Assembly: GCF_013372625.1 (NCBI RefSeq)
Contig: NZ_JABXFD010000191.1
Span: 1-33,486 of the forward strand
Direction: 5' to 3'
From: Actinomadura sp. BRA 177
GTDB lineage: Bacteria > Actinomycetota > Actinomycetes > Streptosporangiales > Streptosporangiaceae
Length of the DNA: 33,486 bases
A program made the position numbers and the translations under genes. Numbering within the stretch: position 1 is the first letter of the stretch; each line of letters begins with the position of its first letter. The notes under the pieces were generated by a model. The model did no database searches and was not told where the DNA came from. It was given only the letters and a program-made list of their open reading frames with translations. Shown one piece after another: positions 16,441 to 26,576 of the stretch.

Positions 16441-17616
16441 GTGAGCACCAAGGACTACCTGGAGAAGGACTACTACAAGGTCCTCGGTGTCGCGAAGACG
16501 GCCTCGCAGGAGGAGATCAAGAAGTCCTACCGGAAGCTGGCGCGCAAGTACCACCCGGACGCCAACAAGGGCGACGCCGACGCCGAGGACCGCTTCAAGG
16601 AGGTCTCGGAAGCCTACGACGTGCTGTCCGACGAGAAGCGCCGCAAGGAGTACGACAGCGTCCGGTCGATGCCGGGCGGGTTCCGCGGCCAGCAGGGCGG
16701 CGGCGGCTTCGGGTTCGACCTCGGCGACCTGTTCGGCCAGGGCGGCACCGGGACGCAGACGGGCGGCACCGGCGAGCGCATCGGCGACCTGTTCGGCGGG
16801 CTGTTCGGCCGGGGCGGCGGCGGGGGCACCCGCACGGCGGGGACGCGGCGCGCCCGGCGCGGCGCGGACGTGGAGACCGAGGTGACGCTGTCGTTCGGCC
16901 GCGCGATGAACGGCGTGACCGTGCCGATCAAGCTGACCAGCGAGGCGGCCTGCGACAGCTGCCGCGGGACGGGCGCGAAGGCCGGCACGGTGCCGCGGGT
17001 GTGCCCGAACTGCGAGGGCACCGGGCACGAGACCCGCAACCTCGGCAACTTCGGCTTCCAGGAGCCGTGCAAGGAGTGCCGCGGCCGGGGCCTCGTCGTC
17101 GACGACCCGTGCCCGACCTGCCACGGCAGCGGCCGCGCGACCGGCACCCGGACGATCCAGGCCCGCATCCCGGCGGGCGTCGCCGACGGCCAGAAGATCA
17201 GGCTGAAGGCCAAGGGCGCGCCCGGCGAGAACGGCGGCCCGTCCGGCGACCTGTACGTGAACATCAAGGTCCGGCCGCACGCGGTGTTCGGACGCAGCGC
17301 CGACAACCTCACGCTGACGATCCCGGTGACGTTCCCCGAGGCGGCGCTCGGCGCCGAGATCCGGGTGCCGACGTTCCAGGGGCAGCCCGTCACGCTGAAG
17401 CTGCCGGAGGGCACGCCCAACGGCCGCACGTTCCGGGTGAAGGGCCGCGGCGCGACCCGGCGCGACGGGACGAAGGGCGACCTGCTCGTCACCGTGGACG
17501 TGCACATCCCGCAGAAGCTTGACGAGCAGTCCCGCGAGGCGCTGGCCAAGCTCCGCGAGACGGGCGGCGGCGAGGACCTGCGCGCCGACATCATCCAGCA
17601 GGCCAGGCAGGAGTGA
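16441..17616 (+). CDS. dnaJ: Chaperone protein DnaJ (Hsp40)
   Basis: 391 aa from GTG ([18 protein letters not shown]). The J domain has the HPD triad in KYHPDANKG near residue 37. A Gly/Phe-rich segment follows (about 75-140). The zinc-binding domain has four CxxCxGxG repeats ([32 protein letters not shown]) from about residue 170 to 230, then the C-terminal substrate-binding domains. It stimulates DnaK ATPase and delivers clients. A frame opening at 16408 adds residues without homology; AAGGCGGGG precedes the chosen GTG. Confidence 0.97.
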   Translation: MSTKDYLEKDYYKVLGVAKTASQEEIKKSYRKLARKYHPDANKGDADAEDRFKEVSEAYDVLSDEKRRKEYDSVRSMPGGFRGQQGGGGFGFDLGDLFGQGGTGTQTGGTGERIGDLFGGLFGRGGGGGTRTAGTRRARRGADVETEVTLSFGRAMNGVTVPIKLTSEAACDSCRGTGAKAGTVPRVCPNCEGTGHETRNLGNFGFQEPCKECRGRGLVVDDPCPTCHGSGRATGTRTIQARIPAGVADGQKIRLKAKGAPGENGGPSGDLYVNIKVRPHAVFGRSADNLTLTIPVTFPEAALGAEIRVPTFQGQPVTLKLPEGTPNGRTFRVKGRGATRRDGTKGDLLVTVDVHIPQKLDEQSREALAKLRETGGGEDLRADIIQQARQE

Positions 17617-17620
17617 GGTC

Positions 17621-18067
17621 ATGGACCCGTTCGGCGATGACACTCCGGTCTACGTGATCTCGGTGGCGGCGCAGCTGTCCGGCCTGCATCCGCAGACGCT
17701 GCGGACTTACGACCGGATGGGCCTGGTGTCCCCGGGCCGGACGGCGGGCCGGGGGCGCCGCTACTCGATGCGCGACATCGTGATGCTGCGCGAGATCCAG
17801 CGGCTCTCCCAGGAGGAGGGCATCAACCTGTCCGGCATCAAGCACATCCTGGAGCTGCAGCGCGACAACGTGCGGCTCCGCGAGGAGCTCGGCAAGGCGC
17901 ACGCGGCGCTGGAGGAGCTCGCCAACGAACTCGAGTCGACCCGCGCGGTCGCGGCGCGGCTGGCGCAGCAGCGGCGGCACGGCGACCCGACCGGCACGCC
18001 GGGCGCCGACCTGGTGCCGATCAGGCACACCAGCGTCGTCGTCTGGCACGAACGCAACACCGACTGA
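17621..18067 (+). CDS. hspR: Heat-shock repressor HspR (MerR family)
   Basis: 148 aa. The MerR-type helix-turn-helix spans about residues 10-80 (YVISVAAQLSGLHPQTLRTY; RYSMRDIVMLREIQRLSQEE). A coiled-coil segment follows (LELQRDNVRLREELGKAHAA), then a conserved C-terminal stretch (PIRHTSVVVWHER). It represses the dnaK operon by binding HAIR. ATG lies 4 bases after the dnaJ stop, so it is co-transcribed. The HAIR site at 13708 completes the feedback loop. Confidence 0.95.
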   Translation: MDPFGDDTPVYVISVAAQLSGLHPQTLRTYDRMGLVSPGRTAGRGRRYSMRDIVMLREIQRLSQEEGINLSGIKHILELQRDNVRLREELGKAHAALEELANELESTRAVAARLAQQRRHGDPTGTPGADLVPIRHTSVVVWHERNTD

Positions 18068-18109
18068 CCGCAACTCTGATTAAGCACAGCACATTCACGG
18101 GGACGGGAC

Positions 18110-20707
<2,598 letters not shown>

Positions 20708-20718
20708 CCGGGGTCCGG

Positions 20719-20745
20719 CGGGCCGGCGCGCGATGCGCCGGCCCG
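20719..20745 (+). terminator. Hairpin terminator after clpB
   Basis: An 11-bp perfect stem (CGGGCCGGCGC / GCGCCGGCCCG) with 5-base loop GCGAT starts 12 bases after the clpB stop. No T tract. It likely ends the heat-shock operon. Confidence 0.65.
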
Positions 20746-20817
20746 TCGCGTTCTCCCAGCGTGTCGGCCTGCCGCGGGCGGGCGGGGAGCCTTCACGGTC
20801 TCTTCGAGGATTATTAA

Positions 20818-20835
20818 AGTTTCTTTATGGAAACT
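20818..20835. promoter_or_regulatory. Palindrome AGTTTC-N6-GAAACT before the LPMO gene
   Basis: Perfect 6-bp arms (20818-20823, 20830-20835) lie in a markedly AT-rich stretch (TTATTAAAGTTTCTTTATGG) 74 bases upstream of the LPMO start. Such an AT island in GC-rich DNA marks the promoter, and the palindrome is a good operator candidate for a polysaccharide-responsive regulator. No DasR-type site is seen. Confidence 0.5.
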
Positions 20836-20908
20836 CCCACTAGCGTCCCACGGCATTGCGGTGCACCGAAATCCGGCCGCCGCAGGACGATCGTTGGGAG
20901 AAGTCTTC

Positions 20909-21703
20909 ATGCGCAGGTCCGTCGCCTACCCCCTCGCCGCCGTGGCGGCCGTCGCGGCGCCGGTGCTCGTCGCCGTCCCCGCATCGGCGCACGGCTACGT
21001 CTCCGCACCGCCGAGCCGGCAGGCGCTGTGCGCGACGGGCGCCGTCCCCGACTGCGGCCCCATCAAGTTCGAGCCGCAGAGCGTCGAGGGTCCGAAGGGG
21101 CTGAAGAGCTGCGACGGCGGCCTCAGCCAGTTCTCCGTCCTGTCCGACGAGAGCCGCGACTGGCCGGCGGAGTCCGTCGGCACGACCGTCCCGTTCCGGT
21201 GGGTGTTCACGGCGCGGCACCGCACGTCCAACTGGGAGTACTTCGTGGACGGCACCAAGGTCGCCACGGTCGACGGCGGCAACCAGCAGCCGGACGCGGT
21301 CGTGACCCACAACATCGACCTCAGCAAGTTCCAGGGCCGGCACACCGTCCTCGCGGTGTGGAACATCGGGGACACGCCGAACGCGTTCTACAGCTGCATC
21401 GACCTGAACATCGGCGGAGGCGGTGGCGGCGGGGGCTCGCAGCCGGCGCCCACCACCGAGCCCGCACCGGACCCGGCCCCGACGACGCAGGCTCCGAGCG
21501 CGCCGGCGACGCCGCCCAGCAGCCGTCCGCCGGCGCAGCCCGACCAGCCCGCGACCGGCGGCACCTGGAAGGCGGGCACGGCGTACAAGACGGGCGACGT
21601 GGTGAGCTTCAACGGCACCCAGTTCCGCTGCCGCCAGGGGCACACGGCGCTGCCGGGCTGGGAGCCGTCGCAGTTCACGCTGGCCCTGTGGCTGCCGCTG
21701 TGA
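20909..21703 (+). CDS. Secreted AA10 lytic polysaccharide monooxygenase with CBM5/12-like module
   Basis: 264 aa. A signal peptide covers residues 1-27 (MRRSVAYPLAAV...VPASA). Cleavage leaves His28 as the new N-terminus (HGYVSAPPSRQ), the first ligand of the copper histidine brace. The second is His104 in ARHRTSNWEYF; the axial Phe lies in NAFYSC. Four cysteines in the core fit disulfides. A poly-Gly and Pro/Thr linker (about 172-215) leads to a ~46-residue aromatic carbohydrate-binding module (TWKAGTAYKTGDVVSF). LPMOs cut crystalline chitin or cellulose oxidatively; the substrate cannot be fixed from sequence, though the module favours chitin. The ATG follows GGGAG at 8 bases. The stop overlaps the next gene. 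Confidence 0.93.
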   Translation: MRRSVAYPLAAVAAVAAPVLVAVPASAHGYVSAPPSRQALCATGAVPDCGPIKFEPQSVEGPKGLKSCDGGLSQFSVLSDESRDWPAESVGTTVPFRWVFTARHRTSNWEYFVDGTKVATVDGGNQQPDAVVTHNIDLSKFQGRHTVLAVWNIGDTPNAFYSCIDLNIGGGGGGGGSQPAPTTEPAPDPAPTTQAPSAPATPPSSRPPAQPDQPATGGTWKAGTAYKTGDVVSFNGTQFRCRQGHTALPGWEPSQFTLALWLPL

Positions 21704-22287
21704 GCGCCAGGCGCCGCGCGATCCTGCTGGTCGCGCTCGCCACGGCCCTCCCGCTGACGGCCTGCAACAGCGAACCGGCGAAGACGAAGGCGGCGAGCGC
21801 CGAATCCAGCGCCCCGGCGTCCGGCTACAACGACCAGGACGTCATCTACCTGCAGATGATGGTCACCCATCACAAGCAGGGGCTGGAGATGGCGAGCCTG
21901 GCCGCCGACCGCGCCGAGCGCAAGCAGGTGCGGACGCTGGCCGCGGCGGTCAAGGCGACGGAGTCCGAAGAGCTGAAGCTCATGACGTCCTGGCTGAAGA
22001 AGTGGTCGAAGCCGACCACGTCCGACGCGGCCTCGAACGCGCACGCGCATCACGGTGCCGCGCCCGCGACCGGCGCCAAGGAGATCAAGGCGCTGCGGAC
22101 GACGAAGGGCGCCGCGTTCGAGCCCGCCTTCCTCAACCTGTTCATCGGCCACCAGGGCAGCGCGGTGGAGATGGCGCGGACGGAGCAGAGCAAGGGCGCC
22201 AGCCCCGACGCGAAGGCGTTCGCCAAGCGCGTCGTGGACTCCCGGACGGCCGAGATCCAGCAGATGCTGAAGTTGCTCAACAGCTGA
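21700..22287 (+). CDS. DUF305 lipoprotein, coupled to the LPMO
   Basis: 195 aa from GTG overlapping the LPMO stop (GTGA). A short basic N-terminus and hydrophobic core end in the lipobox LPLTAC (Cys22), so it is an outer-face lipoprotein. Two DUF305 ferritin-like helical halves are seen: YLQMMVTHHKQGLEMA near residues 48-63 and FIGHQGSAVEMARTEQ near 148-163, separated by a His-rich NAHAHHG segment. DUF305 proteins such as cyanobacterial CopM bind copper. Next to a copper enzyme, this one may supply or buffer copper; that is inference. It ends in a strong hairpin. Confidence 0.88.
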   Translation: MSARRRAILLVALATALPLTACNSEPAKTKAASAESSAPASGYNDQDVIYLQMMVTHHKQGLEMASLAADRAERKQVRTLAAAVKATESEELKLMTSWLKKWSKPTTSDAASNAHAHHGAAPATGAKEIKALRTTKGAAFEPAFLNLFIGHQGSAVEMARTEQSKGASPDAKAFAKRVVDSRTAEIQQMLKLLNS

Positions 22288-22293
22288 CGCGGC

Positions 22294-22327
22294 ACGGCCC
22301 GTCCACCCCCCGCTGTGGACGGGCCGT
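22294..22327. terminator. Bidirectional hairpin terminator
   Basis: A 13-bp perfect stem (ACGGCCCGTCCAC at 22294-22306, GTGGACGGGCCGT at 22315-22327) with an 8-base loop lies between the convergent DUF305 gene and the minus-strand Roadblock operon. It serves both. Confidence 0.75.
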
Positions 22328-22333
22328 CCGCCG

Positions 22334-22705
22334 TCACACCTCCAGGTTCTCCTCGATGTCGCGCAGGCGGTGCCGGGCCAGCGCCAGGTTGGCGCGGGAC
22401 CGGTCGAGGGCCAGGTAGAGGAAGAGGCCCTTGCCCTTGCGCCCGCTCACCGGGCGGATGACGTGGTACTGGCTGGAGATGCTGATGAGGATGTCCTCGA
22501 TGTCCTCCTTGAGGCCGAGCTGCTCCATCGTGCGGAACTTGGCCCGCACCACCTCGGTGTTCCCGGCGGCGGCGACCTGCAGGTCGAGGGCCTTGGAGCT
22601 GCCCAGGTGCCCGAGCGCCATGCCGCTGTTGTAGTCGACGACGGCGGCGCCGATGGTGCCGTCGATCGCCATCATGTCCTTCAGCGAGAGGTCGAGGTTG
22701 GACAT
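22334..22705 (-). CDS. Roadblock/LC7-domain protein A
   Basis: 123 aa, all one domain: MSNLDLSLKDMMAIDGTIGA, then VVDYNSGMALGHLG, IEDILISISSQYHVIRPV and the end LYLALDRSRANLALARHRL. Roadblock proteins of the MglB class act on small Ras-like GTPases, and occur in actinomycete conservons. The ATG follows AGAAGGGGAG. It is the last gene of a four-gene minus-strand operon, 21 bases after the previous stop. No GTPase gene accompanies it here. Confidence 0.88.
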   Translation of the reverse strand: MSNLDLSLKDMMAIDGTIGAAVVDYNSGMALGHLGSSKALDLQVAAAGNTEVVRAKFRTMEQLGLKEDIEDILISISSQYHVIRPVSGRKGKGLFLYLALDRSRANLALARHRLRDIEENLEV

Positions 22706-22726
22706 GTTCTCCCCTTCTGATTGTCG

Positions 22727-23167
22727 TTACGTACGGCGCGTGCCTGTGAGATGCGCGGCGATGGCGCGGGCGACGGGGCGCGACTCCAGGTGGAGCCGCC
22801 CCACGTTGACGGTCGGTTCCGCGAGGACGGTGAGGGACGCGGTCGGGCCGGCCGCGTAGATGACCACGTAGCCGTCCACCCCGCGGATCACCACCTCGTG
22901 GAACGCGCCGCCGTGCGCGGTCTGCGCGATCCGGTGCGCCAGCGACAGGCCCGTCGCCGTCACCGCCGCCATCCCGGTCGGTTCGACGGCCTCGGGCAGG
23001 TCCTGCGCGATGAGCAGCCCGTCCGCGGACGCGACCAGGCTGCCGGTGAGCTGCGGGACGCGCGCCCGCAGGGCCCGCAGCTCCGCCGCCACCTTGGTCT
23101 CGGGGACCCGCGCCGCCGTCCCCGCTCGTTTCGCCACCTTCGTCAGCCTTTCGATCAGACGTTTCAC
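22727..23167 (-). CDS. Roadblock/LC7-like protein B
   Basis: About 146 aa from GTG at 23167, 8 bases after the previous stop; a GTG at 23137 with AAAGG before it is a fair alternative. A basic N-terminus (VKRLIERLTKVAKRAGTAAR) leads to a Roadblock fold: LVASADGLLIAQDLPEAVEP, MAAVTATGLSLAHRIAQTA, then VVIRGVDGYVVIYAAG and a short beta end. The pattern matches the MglB-like Roadblock protein of conservons. It is divergent from protein A and probably pairs with it. Confidence 0.8.
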   Translation of the reverse strand: MKRLIERLTKVAKRAGTAARVPETKVAAELRALRARVPQLTGSLVASADGLLIAQDLPEAVEPTGMAAVTATGLSLAHRIAQTAHGGAFHEVVIRGVDGYVVIYAAGPTASLTVLAEPTVNVGRLHLESRPVARAIAAHLTGTRRT

Positions 23168-23175
23168 CGCTCCGG

Positions 23176-23814
23176 TCAGCCGAGCTCCACCAGCGCCGTC
23201 CGGAGCCGGTCGAGCACGTCGTGGTCGGGCGGCGCCCACTCGACCGGCAGCTCCCTCGGCGATTCACCCGCGGACTCGGGCGGATCGGTCCGCACCAGCG
23301 ACGCCGCGGCGAGCCCGCGGACGGCGAGCAGGCAGCCGAACGCCGTCCGCCCGAGGTCGCGGGCCAGCCGCGCGGGCGTGCGCCGGCCGTCGGCGTTGAG
23401 CAGGATCTCCGCCTGGACGCCGGTCAGGATGACGCGCTGCCGCCGCACCCGCCGGACCGGCACGACGGGCGCCAGGTCGACGCCCCCGTCCGGCCAGGCG
23501 GCGTCGAGCCGCGCGCGGCGCCGGCGCTGCTCGTGCACGAGCGTCGCCACGGTGACCCGCAGATCGCCGCCCGCCGCCCCCTCCGTGAACACCGGCTCGG
23601 CCCCCGAGCCGAGCAGGAAGTAGGCGGCGTCGAACATCGCGAGCAGCGCCGACAGCTCGGGGTCGAGCCCGGCCCCAGCGGACACATGCCGGCTCTCAGC
23701 ACGGACGACGGCCCCACGATCAACATGGAACGCGCCATCACCCCCGACGCGCACCACGCCGGTGCACCTGTCCCGCTCCAGCGAGCCGAGGACTTCGCAA
23801 ACGTCGGCACCCAT
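23176..23814 (-). CDS. DUF4388-like / winged-helix-like protein of the Roadblock operon
   Basis: 212 aa from ATG at 23814, one base after the upstream stop. The N-terminal ~70 residues resemble DUF4388 (CEVLGSLERDRCTGVVRVGG; FHVDRGAVVRAES), a domain found with two-component and gliding-type signalling proteins. The middle is basic (EQRRRRARL). A C-terminal winged-helix-like segment follows (RVILTGVQAEILLNADGRRT; LARDLGRTAFGCLLAVRGLA). It may join the Roadblock proteins to a DNA or protein target. Family assignment is tentative. Confidence 0.6.
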   Translation of the reverse strand: MGADVCEVLGSLERDRCTGVVRVGGDGAFHVDRGAVVRAESRHVSAGAGLDPELSALLAMFDAAYFLLGSGAEPVFTEGAAGGDLRVTVATLVHEQRRRRARLDAAWPDGGVDLAPVVPVRRVRRQRVILTGVQAEILLNADGRRTPARLARDLGRTAFGCLLAVRGLAAASLVRTDPPESAGESPRELPVEWAPPDHDVLDRLRTALVELG

Positions 23815-23815
23815 A

Positions 23816-24187
23816 TCAGCGCATTTCCTGGACGATGCTCTGCATGCGCAACCGCGCGAGCGCGAGATTGCCGCTTTCCCTGTCGAGCAGCAAATGGACG
23901 AACAGATGCCCGTCGAGATCGGCTCCCGAGAGGGCCAACAGGTGATATCCCGCGGCGCCGCAAACGATGATCTCCTCGACATCGTCGCCCGCCGCGGTGG
24001 CGCTGAGCGCCGGCGACGTCAGCACCGCACGCACCACATCGGTCGCGCCGGCCGCGTCCTCGTGCTGGTCGACGAGGTCCTCCCGGCCCGCCGCCGCCAC
24101 CGCGAGCCCGCTGGCACAGTCCACCAGGGTCACCCGCTGGGCCCCCGGTATCGTCATCATCCGCGCAAGGCAGTCGTCAATCCGCAC
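23816..24187 (-). CDS. Roadblock/LC7-like protein C (first gene of the operon)
   Basis: About 123 aa. Roadblock-like pattern: IDDCLARMMTIPGAQRVTLV, then DCASGLAVAAAGRE, VEEIIVCGAAGYHLLAL and the end LFVHLLLDRESGNLALARLR, closely parallel to the end of protein A. I chose GTG at 24187 with GGGGGA just before; GTG at 24199 is possible. It shares its tail style (SGNLALARLRMQSI) with protein A, pointing to an old duplication. Confidence 0.72.
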   Translation of the reverse strand: MRIDDCLARMMTIPGAQRVTLVDCASGLAVAAAGREDLVDQHEDAAGATDVVRAVLTSPALSATAAGDDVEEIIVCGAAGYHLLALSGADLDGHLFVHLLLDRESGNLALARLRMQSIVQEMR

Positions 24188-24222
24188 CCATTCCCCCACC
24201 GAATGAGAGTTGCAGGAACTCG

Positions 24223-24250
24223 ACCATAGCCAGAACTTTGCGGCCCGCAA
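24223..24250 (-). promoter_or_regulatory. Candidate promoter of the Roadblock operon
   Basis: On the minus strand TTGCGG (24245-24250), a 16-base spacer and TATGGT (24223-24228) resemble -35 and -10 boxes, about 24 to 36 bases before the possible starts. The surrounding 24200-24310 is AT-richer than its flanks. Moderate match only. Confidence 0.4.
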
Positions 24251-24417
24251 CACCAAACAGTTAAATCCCCACAACATCCCCCGACGGGGGCATAAATACC
24301 ACCCCGTATCCAAACCGGTCAGCCCGGATATCCCGCCCGAGCCCGCAGAATCGGCCCGCCCGAACTCGGCCATTCCGGCACACCCGCAACCGGCCCATCA
24401 CCTTGGGGGGCGAACTT

Positions 24418-24603
24418 GGTCCAGGCGGCGGGCCAGGAAGCGGCGATCTGCGGCCAGTCGGCCTCCCCGGCCGGGCGCGCGGTGGCATGGCACCCCGCGA
24501 TGGCCGCCTGCACCTGGTAGGGCCCGGCCTCCCCCTGCCGCAACACGGCATCCAGCCGTTCGGTGCCCTCGGCGATCGCGGCGCGGTCCCACCGCCCGCG
24601 GTC
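24418..24603 (-). pseudogene. Fragment of an ECF42-type (DUF6596) sigma factor
   Basis: About 60 residues on the minus strand, RWDRAAIAEGTERLDAVLRQ then GEAGPYQVQAAIAGCHATAR and DWPQIAASW, match the C-terminal extension of ECF42 sigma factors, which carries the hallmark GPYQLQAAIAA. The sigma regions 2 and 4 upstream and the rest of the extension are missing, so this is a remnant. The flanks (24261-24417 and 24604-24700) show nothing coding. Confidence 0.6.
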
Positions 24604-24708
24604 AGCGTCGGCAGGTGCGCGGGAGAATTTCCTCGGTCCCGAGCGATCACCGTCCACCAACCATGAGATAATCGAACATGCATTCGGATCAGCGGGTGGG
24701 GAGTGGAA

Positions 24709-25650
24709 ATGCCCGGATCACGCTCGTACTCTGACACCATGAAGATGGTGAGTTCTGAGGAACGAGCGGCCCTGGTGGCACTCCTCCAGGTCCGCCCTCA
24801 GGGCCTGCGCTGGGGAGAGATCACAGCTGAGGTCGTCGAGACCGGGAGCGCCATCGCGGTCTGGCATCGCCTCGTCCCGCCCACCCTGGTAGACGCTCCA
24901 GGCGAAGTGGATCCCCTAGAGGCCGCCGCCCACGACCTCGAGGAGTGGGTCGGCCAAGGCCACACGATGCTCACCGTCCTCGATGGCCGGTATCCCGAAC
25001 GGCTGCGCGAGGTCCACCAGGCCCCACCGGTTCTCTTTGCTCGGGGTTCGCTTCTCGATGGCGACCTGGCCGTCTCGGTAGTGGGATCCAGAGCGGCCTC
25101 CAAGCGCGGCCTGGAGATCGCCGCCAGTGTGGCCGATAACCTGGTCCGCGAGAAGGTGACAGTCGTAGCAGGGCTCGCCGCCGGCATCGACACCGCCGCC
25201 CATCGCGCCGCCCTCGATGCAGGCGGACGCACGGTCGCCATCGTTGGAACGGGCATCAACAAGGTCTACCCGGCCGCCAACCGCGATCTGCACCAGGAGA
25301 TCTCGTCCCGTGGCCTTCTGCTATCCCAGTTCTGGCCCGACGCACCTCCACAGAAGCACACATTCCTGATGCGCAACGCGACCATGTCCGGTTACGGCAT
25401 GGCGACGGTCGTCGTGGAGGCGGGAGAGCACAGCGGGGCGCGCGCGCAGGCCCGGATGGCGGTCGAGCATGGCAGGCCCGTCATCCTCACCGATCTGGTA
25501 GTCGGCGCCAACCACTGGGCCCGCGCCCTCGTAAGCCGACCGGGCGTCCACGTCGCGAGCAGCCTCGACGAGGTGTTGACGATCATCAGTAACATCGTCA
25601 GCAGCAAGTCCGCGATCGACGCCGCCCTGCAGCGGCTGATCTACGCCTGA
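24709..25650 (+). CDS. Solitary DprA/Smf-like protein (SLOG Rossmann fold; ShosA-like)
   Basis: 313 aa. An N-terminal ~110-residue part (ERAALVALLQVRPQGLRWGE; LDGRYPERLREVHQAPPVLF) precedes a DprA Rossmann core: VVGSRAASKRG near residue 124, VVAGLAAGIDTAAHRAALDA near 150, GTGINKVYPAANRDL, and VVVEAGEHSGARAQARMAVE. Differences from housekeeping DprA include SQFWPDAPPQKHTF and MRNATMSGYG, and no C-terminal winged helix is visible. ATG at 24709 follows GGGGAG at 5 bases. It does not sit with topA or rnhB, where chromosomal dprA usually lies. DprA relatives of this kind serve as the antitoxin ShosA of ShosTA systems, but no phosphoribosyltransferase toxin gene is present here. Codon use is less GC-extreme than in neighbours, suggesting transfer. 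Confidence 0.85.
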   Translation: MPGSRSYSDTMKMVSSEERAALVALLQVRPQGLRWGEITAEVVETGSAIAVWHRLVPPTLVDAPGEVDPLEAAAHDLEEWVGQGHTMLTVLDGRYPERLREVHQAPPVLFARGSLLDGDLAVSVVGSRAASKRGLEIAASVADNLVREKVTVVAGLAAGIDTAAHRAALDAGGRTVAIVGTGINKVYPAANRDLHQEISSRGLLLSQFWPDAPPQKHTFLMRNATMSGYGMATVVVEAGEHSGARAQARMAVEHGRPVILTDLVVGANHWARALVSRPGVHVASSLDEVLTIISNIVSSKSAIDAALQRLIYA

Positions 25651-25694
25651 CATGCTCGATCCCGCTACCGAAAACGGGCGGCAGAGTTCTGCTT

Positions 25695-26400
25695 ATGAGG
25701 CTTCTGATGCTGGGTGGGACGGAGTTCGTCGGGCGGGCCGTCACCGAGGACGCGCTGGCGCGCGGCTGGGACGTGACCGTTTTCAACAGGGGACGCCATG
25801 AGCCGCCCAAGGGCGTTGCGTCGTTGCAGGGCGACCGCACTGCCGAGGGCGGGCTCAAGACCCTGGAAGACGGGGAATGGGACGCGGTCGTCGACACCTG
25901 GTCGGGCGCGCCGTCCGCCGTCCGTGACGCCGCGCGCCTTCTTGGTGGGCGGGTCGGGCACTACGTCTATATCTCCAGCCGTTCCGTCTACCGATTCCCG
26001 ACGCCCTTCGGGCTTGGCGAAGAGGCCGATGTGGTGGACGGCTCCCCGGACGAGGGCGACGTCGACTACGCGGCGGCGAAGCGTGGTGGAGAGCTGGCGG
26101 CGCTCGACGTGTTCGGAGACAGGGCGCTGTTCGTTCGGGCCGGTCTCATCCTGGGGCCGTACGAGAACATCGGACGCCTTCCCTGGTGGCTGACGCGCAT
26201 CGCCCGAGGCGGCCGCCGAGCAAGGTTTGAACGGCCCCTTTAACGTGGTCAGCCCGCCCGACCACACGACGATGGAGGAGTTGCTCCAGGCCTGCATCGA
26301 CGTAACGGGGTCGAACGCCGAACTCGCTTGGACGGCCCCAGAAACCGTCCTCGAAGCGGGCATCCAGCCGTGGACGGACCTTCCGGTCTGGCTTCCACCG
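25695..26400 (+). pseudogene. Broken NAD-dependent epimerase/dehydratase
   Basis: The first ~175 residues are normal for an atypical SDR: MRLLMLGGTEFVGRAVTEDA with a GGTxFVG nucleotide loop, YVYISSRSVYRF, and YAAAKRGGELAAL with the YxxxK pair. At about 26215 the frame runs into RRARFERPL and a stop (26241-26243). Homologous sequence resumes in another frame as GPFNVVSPPDHTTMEELLQA to TDLPVWLPPG at about 26400. About 30 residues between the two parts appear deleted, and the C-terminus is lost after 26400. Intact relatives are about 330 aa. No product with a full active site and C-terminus can be made. Confidence 0.72.
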
Positions 26401-26576
26401 GGCGATGGCCGCCATGCTCACCAACTACCGGTGGATTCCTGCCGATACCTCCTACGAGGTGGCCATAGCCGACCACCTCATCACCGCCGGCCGCAGCTTC
26501 ACCAAACCCCCTCGCATCGGCAGGCGATCGGTGTCCGGCGCATCGGGGTTCGCGGCCACCGGGGCGTGTTCGCTCG
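26401..26576 (+). other. Unrecognised coding-like fragment between epimerase remnant and MFS gene
   Basis: One plus-strand frame from 26405 reads MAAMLTNYRWIPADTSYEVA then IADHLITAGRSFTKPP, which has the composition of real protein and does not continue the epimerase. It runs without a stop to 26617, into the end of the convergent MFS gene. It is likely the orphan piece of another deleted gene. Confidence 0.3.

Noticed and set aside
22050-23267. 405-residue minus-strand frame across the Roadblock genes
   Set aside because: Gly/Arg/Pro-rich shadow; real Roadblock frames lie in other frames of the same strand.
23815-23982. N-terminal extension of the DUF4388-like gene over the upstream Roadblock gene
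   Set aside because: Cys/Ser/Arg-rich shadow; the ATG at 23814 sits one base after the upstream stop.
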